In this document: one piece after another, positions 32,110 to 40,787 of the stretch
Position numbering within the stretch: position 1 is the first letter of the stretch
Layout of the letters: every line of letters begins with the position of its first letter
NCBI GenBank assembly: GCA_021234155.1
Contig: JAJEKV010000041.1
Span: forward strand, 6,565,249-6,629,248
Direction of reading: 5' to 3'
From: Isoetes taiwanensis
Lineage: Eukaryota; Streptophyta; Lycopodiopsida; Isoetales; Isoetaceae
DNA: 64,000 nt
The notes under the pieces: model-generated
What the model saw: the letters and a program-made list of their open reading frames with translations, nothing else
Databases searched by the model: none
Told to the model about the DNA's origin: nothing
Position numbers and translations under genes: made by a program

Positions 32110-34019
32110 AGCTGTGTCCGTGGTCCTGGGCCATCTTCGACAATTTGTCGACCACGACCATCAAGGCATCCTTACCTCTTACTGTCCTTGGCAGTCCTGT
32201 TATAAAGTCCATGCTGACGACCTCCCACTTAGCGTTTGGCACCGCTAATGGTTCCAATGCCCTTGGTATTCGAAGTTGTTCTGCCTTTGTTTGCTGGCAT
32301 AGCTGACACTCCTTGATGTAGCGGGCTATCTGCTTCTTCATTCCCGGCCAATAGTAGCTGCTACGCACTTTAAAGTATGTCTTCATGAATCCTGCGTGGC
32401 CGGCTATTGGGCTGTTGTGGGTGTCGTGGAGGATCAACTTTCTTACTCCAGATGATTCCGGCACGCACAACTTGTTCTTATGGTATAGGAGGTTACTTTC
32501 CTTCTTAAAATTTTTGAAGGTTTCCCTCTCCTTATCCGTTCTCGCTTCCTTGCACAAGCTTGCCCATACTTCCTTGAAGTCCATGTCCGTTGGCAAGGTT
32601 TCTTCTATCTTTTTCCCGAAATCGCTGAAGAGAGTCGAGATTGCGTTGCAGTGCACCCTGGTTGTCAGTTGATGCCTTGAAAGCGCATCTGCTACCACAT
32701 TAAGCTTCCCGGGCTTGTAGACTATCTCAAAGTCGTACTCCTCGAGAAACTCCATCCACCTTCGCTGCCTCAGATTGAGATGTGGCTGCGTGAATACGTA
32801 CTGGAGGCTCTGGTGATCAGTGTCCAGCTGGAACTTCCTCCCTAAGAGGTAATGCCTCCAGATTCTCAATGCCCTGACAACTGCTAGCAGCTCTTGGTCA
32901 TGCGTCGGGTAACGCGTTTCGGCGTCGTTCATCTTCCTTGAGTCGTACGCTACTACCCGTTCTTTTTGCATGAGCACTGCACCTGTGGCTATCTTGCTTG
33001 CGTCCGTCGCCACTAACTTGTCCTTTTCCGGGTCTGGCAGGGTTAAGACGGGGGCGGTTGTTAAAGCTTCCTTTAACAATTCAAATGCTGCCTGGGCTTT
33101 CTTGAGCCAATGGTCTGCCCAATTTTTCACTTTCTCCGCCTTTGTCAAGTCTGTCAGTGGGGCTGCTATCTTTGCGAAGTTCTTCACGAACTTTCTGTAA
33201 TACCCTGCTAGGCCAAGGAAATTTCTGACCTCATGGACGTTCTTTGGTGCCGGCCATTGGATTACTGCTTCAATCTTGGCGGGGTCTGTCGAGATTCCTT
33301 CCGCTGAAATCACATGACCGAGGTATTCCACCTTTTCTGTTGCGAAGTGGCACTTCGACAACTTGGCATACAACTGATGCCTTCTTAACTTCTCGAACAC
33401 CTTTCTTACGTGTTGTACATGCTCTTCAACAGATTTGCTGTACACCAGAATATCGTCGAAGAATACTATCACAAAGGTGTCCAAGTATTCTCAGAAAATG
33501 TCGTTCATGAGTCTCATGAACGTAGCTGGGGCGTTAGATAAGCCTAAATGGCATTACGGTGAACTCGTAATGCCCATACCGGGTTCTGAAAGCCGTTTTG
33601 TGGATGTCCTCTTCCTTTATTCTGATCTGGTGATACCCTGACCTTAGGTCGATCTTGGAGAAGACCTTTGCCCCTTGGAGCTGATCCATCAGGTCGTCTG
33701 ATCTGGGGAGTGCGTACTTGTTCTTGATGGTGTGCTTGTTCAATTGTCTGTAGTCTATGCACATCCTCAAGCTTCCATCCTTCTTCTTGACAAAGAGGAT
33801 GGGTGCCCCAAATGGTGAGACACTAGGCCTGATGAAGCCTAGATCGAGCAATTCTTGGAACTGCTTCTTTAGCTCCGTGAGTTCATGTGTGGTCATTCTA
33901 TATGGGGCCTTGCTCGTCGGCTTGGTCCCTGGTTCGAGTGCTATCTCACACTCCACTCCCCTGTAAGGAGGAAGCTTCTCGATCTCATCTGGAAAAAGAT
34001 CGTGGAACTCCGTGATCAA
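32039..34019 (-). pseudogene. Gypsy reverse transcriptase, RNase H and integrase N-domain
   Basis: The RT N-terminal half lies at 34019-33534: [20 protein letters not shown], then [27 protein letters not shown] and VMPFRL. A one-base shift and a TGA separate it from the second half, which starts at 33484 with [12 protein letters not shown]. In that motif the usual Tyr of YxDD is Phe. [20 protein letters not shown] (connection) and then RNase H with [15 protein letters not shown] follow. The integrase zinc-binding motif is [14 protein letters not shown] with CQLCQQTK downstream. Order and spacing are normal for Ty3/gypsy. The element encodes no intact polymerase because of the shift and stop near 33500 and the shift near 32100. 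Confidence 0.92.
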
Positions 34020-34028
34020 GTTGGCGAT

Positions 34029-34867
34029 TTACTTGGGCAACTTGCTGAGCACTTTGTCTTCTTTGCTTCCCTCCGACTCGGGTTCCTCAACCTCGAGTTT
34101 GAAGATGTATGCTACCTGCTCACTCTTTATAGACTTGAGCAGCTTCTTAACAGACATACACTGCATGATGGGAGTAACTCCTTTACCTGTGATTTCAATG
34201 GCTTTGCCGTCGGGTGTTGGGAAGGTCACCTTCCGCTTTCCACAATCAATGATGGCCCCTGCAGGCCCAAGATACTCCATTCCAATGATCAAGTCATACT
34301 TGCCAATGCCCATTACTTACGCCCCATCCGGATATTAATCCACGGCAAGTCGATGTCGAAGTTGATCCTTTTTCCAGGTGTATGTCTTCTTTGCTCAAAA
34401 CTTGCCAAGATTACGAGTCTTGGTTTGGACTTTAGGGGTTTCAATTTCAACATTTCAACCATCCTCGGGGATGCGAAGTTATGGCTACTTCCGGAGTCTA
34501 TCAAGACTATGAAAGACTTGGCCTTTGCCTTCCCTATTGTGGAGATTACCTTATACTGGGTCTCTGCCTGTTCTGTATCTATAGCAGCGAAGATGTGGCA
34601 CTCACCCTGAATGTAATCGCGTGCCTCCTCGCCGTCTTCGTCGTGAGTGTCCCATCCGCCCAGATGCGCGGTGGCCGAGCTCATAACAAATGGGCGGTTC
34701 ATTTGTTGGTTGGCGGTGGAAACATCTAAAAGCGGCTGCTTCTCTATGCATTCCTGCCTTTTCTCCTTGGGCATCGCCTGTAAGAAGGACCGTACTGCTT
34801 TCGAGTAATTGGAACCTTCTTGTTTGTCCTTGAAGAACACACCTTTCTTTCCTGCTTTGTTTCCCAC
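34029..34867 (-). pseudogene. Gypsy aspartic protease region
   Basis: The protease cuts the Gag-Pol polyprotein. In frame 34867-34313 the active-site motif is FIVLIDSGSSHNFASPRMVE (Asp-Ser-Gly). The frame shifts near 34313 and continues in 34313-34029 with YDLIIGMEYLGPAGAIID, a flap or second-half motif typical of plant gypsy proteases. It lies directly upstream of RT. The start of 34867-34313 (KAGKKGVFFKDKQEG) is the end of gag. Confidence 0.85.
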
Positions 34868-35890
34868 AGTTTGCTATTGTATGGGGACTTTCTTTGGACT
34901 TGGGCTGGCTGCCCTAGGGACTTGTAGCTCCTGTTGCTTTCCCTCTATCGATAGTAAGGCTGCCTCGTGTGTTGTTCTCGGCCCGAATCCTTACAAACTA
35001 ATTGCTTTGGATTCTGCTTCCGATACTGTTTTAGGGTCTATTGCCCTTACAAGTTTCCTGATTTCCTCGTTGAGCCCTTCTATGTAGCTTTCCCTTTGCA
35101 TGTTTCTCGCTTCGGCTTAGACACATACTGACCTTAGTCTCATGAACTCTTGATTGTATACGCACCATCTTGTATCCCTGGCGCAATCTGTAGAAGCTTT
35201 AGACTTGTGTTCAGAGGAACATAGTGGTTCTTAAAGCTTTTGAGAACTTCTTAAATCGGCATGCATCTCTTTCAAACCATGGGCCTTGGCATAGCCCTTC
35301 CACCATATCGTCGTGCGGCCCCCTTCGGGTTGGTTGTTGCCACCACTGCCTCTATCCTTATCCTTCATGCGTAGGCATTGCCATACTAAACTCATTTAAA
35401 TCGAGCCATGCCTCTGCCTCTAAGCCGGATCTGTTCTCGCCCTAGAACTGTTTGAGTTTCCGGGCTTTCCATACATTGCCGAGCGCTGAATCCACCTTCT
35501 TCTGGTAATCCAGGGCCTTAGTGTCCTTCTGTCTGCCGTCTCTACGGTCCGGCGCCTGCTCGGCCTCTTTCTCGGACTCAGAATCCGAGGTCGAGCTTGA
35601 GTCGGAGGTCTCTGTGCTAGGGGACCTCCTTCTCTTACTCCTCCTCTTGTCTTTCCCCGACTTTTGGGGTGTCGTTTGTGGCCCGGATGATGCTTGGGCT
35701 GCTAGTAGGGCCTTTATCTGGTCCAGCTCTGTTCGCATCTGCGACATCTCCTCTTCAAATTGTCGGGGACCATATCCTTGAACGAGGTTCCTTTGAAGGG
35801 GTTGTCTGTCGGGGGTCTCTTCATCTGTTGGGCCTTACGTTACTTTCGACCGATTCGTTGTTCCCTATCTGCATACACAATTGGTCATGG
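34868..35890 (-). pseudogene. Gypsy gag, broken
   Basis: Gag forms the particle that packages element RNA. The clearest block is 35747-35442: a helical start (MSQMRTELDQIKALLAAQA), a Lys/Arg-Ser-rich patch, then DYQKKVDSALGNVWKARKLK. Further down (35440-34870) Gag-like sequence continues with stops and frameshifts, including SYIEGLNEEIRKLVRAIDPK, a motif typical of retrotransposon Gag domains. The upstream start is uncertain, near 35880. This position just before protease is standard. Confidence 0.7.
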
Positions 35891-36049
35891 CTGTACAGTT
35901 AGTTTTATTTTGTTCTCTTGCATTATATGTGTTGTTGGTATAGTTGCGGGACAAAAATACATCAACAAAACATTTAAAGTGCAAAAGAAGTTATATTCAT
36001 ATTATATAATATGTTAATATAAAAGGACTTCCGGGATCAAGATTCCTAA

Positions 36050-37560
36050 CTATTCTTGACAACGCCGGTAGGATGGATTATCCTCTAGGAACTTCTTCAC
36101 TTGGGCTGTTCCCACTGAATGACCTAAGTTCCTAAGGACGTTGACTGAAGATCCACCCTGCAAAGCTCCCGCCAACTCTTCTATCCTGCGCTCGGAGGTA
36201 TAGGCGACGGTCATTGCCAGTCTTCCCTGCCGTCTGTAAGGTATGGCGAAGTAAAAAACATCGAGTGCTACCGCTCTCTTCACCAGGATGGCATACTCGG
36301 TGTTGGGAGCTAGCCGAGCATGCCGGCCAAAGCCTGAGAGTGCAATTAGCATCGATACTCCTTCCTCGCCCCTGGGGGTGAATTTGCAGTGTATTACCGC
36401 TATTCTTCCATCCATCAGCAGGGGAAGGTAATACCGCAAGGACCTGTCGTTGCGTGACGGGTCCTTGCCTCCTCAGCCTCCAGCTCTGTGTCTACCGGCA
36501 TAGTCATCGACTTCCACCGTGGTGAGCTCCCTGTAGTCTCTGACTGTTGCTGAAGCTCTCCTTAGGTCGAACTCGCCTCTTCGCTCCCGGGGAGGCGTTG
36601 TCGAAGAACTTGCCGTTAAGATGTTCGAGGTTGCGTGGCGGATCCCCATCTGTTCCTGTAGAGCAAGGAACTCTTCCTCCGTCGGTAGTTGCCCTGCCTC
36701 CATAATCTGCCTGATGTTGCTGTAGGCTTGCATATCAGAGGTCGACTCTCCCGTGTAAGTGTCGGCTTCCCTTACTTGGAGTGGGAAGTCGGAGGTTCCT
36801 CGGACGATGAAGTCGTCCAGGTCAGTTCTCCGGAGTTGGTGCAGCAATTCGTCCGGTCGATACTCTCTTTCCCTGCACTCTGGGAGGTTTTGGATGTCGC
36901 TTAGGAGCAAATATTCTTCGCCTTCGAGGATGATGGGGGCTAGGCTTGTGATACCTAGCCCAAGGGGTGGCGCGATCCTAAGAGTTTGCCGTGCAACTCT
37001 TGTTCTGCTAGCCGCTGCTCTTCCGCTGGGTCGAGCTCGACGTAGTCCTCATCCTTTTCCTCTGACTCCTCGTCTTCTTCTTTTCCTTCTTGCTCCTGTT
37101 CGTACTGCGAAAGGAGTTGTTGCGCTGCTGCTGTGGCTATTGGGTCCACGTCCATGGGGGGAATGGAGGTTTCTCCCATGGGGTTCTCGGCACGGTGGGT
37201 AAGGAAAATTGCTAAGGCAGAGTTGAAAGAGAAGTACTTGGTCCTGTTGACAGTCAGGACCATTGGCTCGGGCATGCGCTGGGCCTTGTTTGTGAGATAC
37301 TTGCCAATGTTTGGAATATCGCCTAAGGCTGCTTGAAGGGATTGCCTAGGAACAAAGTAGCCTATGCAAGGTGGAAGCTGCACTAATGATGGCTCTACCC
37401 TAGCTTGAAATTCAGACAGGACTCTGCTATATGTTGGGGTTGCATGCAAGATTGCTTGGACATCTATTTCTTTCCGGAAGATTCAGAAAATCTCATCGAT
37501 GTCAGCCTCGGCAGCATGAGCGCTGGCGCTGTACCATCGCCTGAAATCAGAAGTTGCCAT
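36050..37560 (-). pseudogene. Accessory gene X of the gypsy element, unknown function
   Basis: A gene of about 500 codons on the minus strand between accessory gene H and gag. The ATG at 37560 (MATSDFRRWYSASAH) lies 114 bp downstream of a TATA box. The frame holds to 36955 except for a TGA at codon 26, shifts near 36960, and continues 36910-36050 with one TGA at 36475. Features: a strongly acidic Glu/Asp-rich stretch (SQYEQEQEGKEEDEESEEKD), then a charged middle. The C-terminal part looks folded (YYLPLLMDGRIAVIHCKF, then APNTEYAILVKRAVALDVFY). I recognise no family. It shares its promoter cassette with gene H, which suggests co-regulation. The breaks are mostly single-base changes, so the gene was intact recently relative to the rest. 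Confidence 0.7.
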
Positions 37561-37673
37561 GAGTTTAGCGAGGAAGAGACTAGCAAATGGATGCAAGAGC
37601 GCCTCAGGGAGCTGGGAAATCGGCTAAGGGGGCAGGAGCAAACTCGTAGGGTGCTACGTATGAAATGAGGGAC

Positions 37674-37683
37674 CTATTTATAG
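37674..37683 (-). promoter_or_regulatory. TATA box of accessory gene X
   Basis: The minus-strand sequence CTATAAATAG lies 114 bp upstream of the gene X ATG. The 10-mer is identical to the gene H TATA box. The following leader shares blocks with it (CCCTCATTT, then ACGT, and AGCTCCCTgaGGCGctCTT against AGCTCCCTagGGCGatCTT). Confidence 0.8.
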
Positions 37684-37874
37684 AAAAGGGGAAAAACCCT
37701 AATTTTTGGGTGACTTGGAAAATTCTTGGGGTTGGGCGGTTCTAGCCTATGTTGAGGTCAAAATGGGAATTGGAAGACTAATTTAAGGGTTTGAGCATGA
37801 CTGGATTACCTAAAGATGCTAATACAACAGGTTGAATATCATTTGGACAAGTTATGGTGAAGAAATGGTAGGAG

Positions 37875-37941
37875 GTCTCACAGGTAGTGCCTCGTTCAAA
37901 AGCTATACTTTAGTTTCTTGACCAGGCGCGACGTGTGAGAC
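37875..37941. promoter_or_regulatory. 67 bp palindrome P1 (upstream of gene X)
   Basis: Imperfect palindrome: GTCTCACAGGTAGTGCC, a TTCAAAAG half, an ACTTTAGT centre, GACCAGGCGC and GTGTGAGAC. It is one of four 67 bp copies in this element. It lies about 190 bp upstream of the gene X TATA box and 200 bp from P2. Confidence 0.85.
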
Positions 37942-38074
37942 ATCACTCTCATTTTGATCAAAACATGTCCAATTTGGGTAAAATAAGGGTGTAAGGATGA
38001 CAGACTCATCAAATCAGGCAGACTTGATCCCTTATTTGGTCAATTTGGAGCTGTTTTGGGTAATTTTAGGCAAG

Positions 38075-38141
38075 GTGTCACAGCTAGCGCCTCGTCCAAA
38101 AACTAAACTTTAGTTTCATGACCAGGCGTGACCTGTGAGAC
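38075..38141. promoter_or_regulatory. 67 bp palindrome P2 (upstream of gene X)
   Basis: Second copy, same layout (TCACAGCTAGCGCC; AAAACTAAAC/TTTAGTTT centre; ACCAGGCGTGACCTGTGAGA). It is exactly 67 bp, and its start is 200 bp from the start of P1. Confidence 0.85.
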
Positions 38142-38247
38142 ATCACACTTTTCGAAAACCTGCTATTCGTCCTAATTAAGCAAGATTTGACATATAACTA
38201 CTCAAAATCGATTTATATTACAGAATTTTCGATTATTTACAAAATGT

Positions 38248-40116
38248 TTAATGGCGTTCTCCCTTGATGCGACTAGCAAGATACATGTCTTGCCTCATAA
38301 GTGTTACTCGCTTTGCATGAACAGTGCAAGCCGTCGAGTCCTCAAAATGTTGCACTATTTTCTGCTCCGCCGCTTCCTGTAGTGCCAGCAGCATCTCATC
38401 CGTGACCCTCATGTCAGTCTTGAAGTCCTGCATCACTTCTCTGACTAGACGGGCAAAGGGGGCACGGGGGATTAGGAGGCCGTAGCTGCGCTGAAAGTGT
38501 CTGATCTCTCTCAGTGCTCTTCTTTCGGTCTCCTTCCTGCTGGGTTTCTTCTTAGCTGGTCTCTTAGGGGCCTTGGGCTTTGGTGGTGGCGGCCTTAGAG
38601 TCTGCTGCTTTGTCGGATGTCCACCCTCGATGGTGCGTACTCTGTTCTCCTGATAGTAGGAGTTGTAGGCCTCCCACTATGCCTCGTGCTCTCGCATCTT
38701 TCGCTCGTAGATCTTTACGGGGTCCGTGACATAGGACTCTCGGGCAGGCCGGGGTTGCTTCTTCCTGTCCCACTTTGGATAAGGAGGGAGCTTCTGCACT
38801 TTGTCCGGTTGCTCCTCCTCGGGCGCTACCTGCTGGGTTACCACCTGCTCAACGATCGGGGGTTTGGAAGAGCTTGCCCCCTCAGTGTTGGGGTTATGGT
38901 CTTCGTCAGAATCCTCGGAGGAGGCCGGGGGCTGATCAGGTGGCCGTTCGGTAATGGTGACCTTGGGGTTGGGCTTCTTTACTTTTGGGACCTCCTTGAG
39001 CTTTCTTGGGCTCCCCACCCATTTCCCTTTCTTCTGCTTGAGTTCCTCTGCCGCTTTCGCCTCCTCCTCTTCCCTCTTCCTCTTCTTTTGTTCCCTTTTC
39101 CTTTCTCGGCGTTCATACTTTGCGATAAACGCAGCGAGGTCTTCTTCCTCCGCCGGCTCAAGCCTCGGCTCCCGCTGTTCCTCTCGTTCCTCGGCCTCCT
39201 TCTCGCGGATCCAGGCTTCGAGTTGCTCTTCAATGGTGGGCTCGGGAGTCGGTAGTCTCTGCTCCTCACGAGCCTTGGTCCTCAGGGTTGCCCTTAAGGG
39301 GCTATTTATAGCCAAATGGCTATATTTTGAATATTTTCGAAAATGAGATACTAAAGCTGAATAGGTTACTATTGAAAATAAATTATATTCTTTCGCCAAA
39401 GTTTTACCATTTCGTCTGCCCGCCTTTCTTAAATTAGCCATGCATTCTTAAGCTCAGATCTAGAGTTTCGCCTCCAGTTCCATGGATCTAAGTGTTTAGG
39501 ATCATAGATTATCCCCTTAACAACATTGTAGATCAAGTAATTGTTTGCTAGCTCTAGTGGACCATAGTAGAATACTCAAAAAATCAACAATTACTCAAAT
39601 TTTGCTAAACATAAATCCTTAATCCTGTAAGTTGTATGTGAATTGACATCTAATTTATTTATTCCAATTACCACATTAACGTTGGCAAGGTTTGCCAGAG
39701 TTTCTATAAAACAGTTCAAGTCGCAAAAAGCAATCGCCTACAAAATTAATATAGAAAGCTTATGATTCGCCTCACCTTCTAAATCACGCCTATGCAGATA
39801 TGGCCTTAAGGGCAACCCTGTTGGTCCTTCGTTCTCGCTGTGCTCCCTCCTCTTCTTCTTCAATTATCTCCGTTCCTGCTTCTGAGTGCACCTCTTCTTC
39901 TCGGTCGACCTGCCGGTCTCTCTCCTCATTCTGTTCTGCTCTCCGCTGGGATCCTTCACTATTGTGCTCATTCGAGGGTTCTCCCTCACTCGAAGAAGAT
40001 TGACCGTTGGGGTCAAGAAGGCGCTCCTGAAGCATGCGCCGAATCGTGCTGGAATCAAGGGCGCTGGTCGATTCGCCTGGGCGGGCTTTCCTGGCAGTCT
40101 ATTTTGTTCGGGCCAT
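38248..40116 (-). pseudogene. Accessory gene H: histone H3-like protein inside a gypsy retrotransposon
   Basis: Minus strand, ATG at 40116. Leaving out the inserted MITE and one copy of its target duplication, the frame is 441 codons including the stop at 38248. The N terminus reads MARTK, TAG, TARK, matching the histone H3 tail with codon 6 changed to a stop. A long linker follows: an acidic Glu/Arg-rich part, a basic coiled-coil-like part, then Pro/Lys-rich sequence. A complete H3-type histone fold lies at about codons 352-440: [11 protein letters not shown] (alpha N), [15 protein letters not shown] (alpha 1), QDFKTDMR (loop 1), LLALQEAAE (alpha 2), [11 protein letters not shown] (loop 2/alpha 3) and IKGERH. 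A second TAG is codon 298 (38679-38677). Loop 1 has canonical H3 length, while LLIP.APF and RVTLMR.D resemble plant CENH3. Ordinary H3 is 136 residues. The gene has its own TATA box and leader. Inferred role: chromatin incorporation or targeting. Confidence 0.88.
39275..39828. mobile_element. hAT-type MITE inserted in gene H, with 8 bp target duplication
   Basis: The 538 bp element 39283-39820 has 17 bp perfect terminal inverted repeats (CAGGGTTGCCCTTAAGG) and is flanked by identical 8 bp duplications TTGGTCCT at 39275-39282 and 39821-39828. Eight-base duplications and CAGGG termini are typical of the hAT superfamily. Its interior is AT-rich, carries stops in the gene H frame and encodes no transposase. 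The flanking gene H sequence is in the same reading frame on both sides, so the insertion hit a continuous coding sequence. Confidence 0.93.
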
Positions 40117-40215
40117 ATTTGACGGATCGACAATCGGGTATCGGGCGCCAAAGATCGCCCTAGGGAGCTGGAGCAGATTTCTAAGGCGGGAACGTCTAAA
40201 TGAGGGGGTCTACTT

Positions 40216-40225
40216 CTATTTATAG
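40216..40225 (-). promoter_or_regulatory. TATA box of accessory gene H
   Basis: The minus-strand sequence CTATAAATAG lies 100 bp upstream of the gene H ATG. It is followed by ACCCCCTCATTTAGACG, closely similar to the leader of gene X. P3 lies about 100 bp further upstream. Confidence 0.82.
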
Positions 40226-40327
40226 CTTGGCAAATTTTTAGGTCAAAATTCAAGTTGCTCTATTTAACATGCCAAGGCACCTATTTACTTAAAACTTACA
40301 CTTATTTCAGACTTTTTCTACTTATTG

Positions 40328-40394
40328 GTCTCACAGGTAGCGCCCTGTTCAAAAACTAAAGTTTAGTTTTTAGACCAGGCGCTAGCTGTGAGAT
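40328..40394. promoter_or_regulatory. 67 bp palindrome P3 (upstream of gene H)
   Basis: The best-preserved copy: TCTCACAGGTAGCGCC on the left pairs with GGCGCTAGCTGTGAGA on the right, around AAAACTAAAGTTTAGTTTT. It lies 191 bp from P4. Confidence 0.88.
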
Positions 40395-40518
40395 CTTACA
40401 CATTTTTAAGTAATTTAAGTAATTTAAACATGCTATTCTAACTAATTCCTACCTTGGAAGTAGCCTTACCATATTACTTTTCTCAAATTCATCAAGTTTA
40501 GTGTGTTCTTGGCTCGAT

Positions 40519-40585
40519 GTTTCACAGGCAGCGCCCTGCTCAAAAACTAAAGTGCAGTTCTTTGACCAGGCGCGAGCTGTGAGAC
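40519..40585. promoter_or_regulatory. 67 bp palindrome P4 (upstream of gene H)
   Basis: Fourth copy: TTTCACAGGCAGCGCC on the left, CAGGCGCGAGCTGTGAGAC on the right, AAAACTAAAGTGCAGTT in the centre. It lies between P3 and the primer-binding site. Confidence 0.85.
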
Positions 40586-40768
40586 CACCTTGCCTGGGGA
40601 GGTTTTGGCTCATTCTTTTTAGTCTTATTAAGTTCCAATTCACTTAACTGTTACTAGCTTAGCATAAACTAAAAATGAGAAAAAAATTTCCCACTTTTCG
40701 AGGCTTAAGGGTCCTATCAAGTTAGTACTACTGGGAGCATGGTCAGTGCTTTGCTCTTGGTCTCCAAG

Positions 40769-40786
40769 AACATGGCTCTGATACCA
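40769..40786 (-). other. Gypsy primer-binding site (initiator tRNA-Met type)
   Basis: The minus-strand sequence TGGTATCAGAGCCATG starts one base after the end of the 5' LTR. TGGTATCAGAGC is the classic complement of the initiator tRNA(Met) 3' end used by many plant LTR elements. It fixes the element's orientation. Confidence 0.92.
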
Positions 40787-40787
40787 T

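Noticed and set aside
36050-37560. Gene X considered as an envelope-like gene
   Set aside because: No signal peptide or membrane segment is visible, and it lies upstream of gag rather than downstream of pol.
38677-39441. Stand-alone 254 aa ORF starting MANLRKAGRR
   Set aside because: Its first 50 or so codons lie inside the hAT-type MITE (39283-39820). The real frame continues from gene H on the other side of the MITE.
39283-39820. AT-rich segment in gene H considered as an intron
   Set aside because: Perfect 17 bp inverted termini and an exact 8 bp flanking duplication fit a MITE. No good GT/AG pair restores the frame better than clean excision at the duplication.
37875-40585. Four regular repeats considered as a CRISPR-like or satellite array
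   Set aside because: There are only two pairs, with about 130 bp between members of a pair and 2.2 kb between pairs. Each is a palindrome tied to a TATA box and gene start. Promoter cassettes explain them better.
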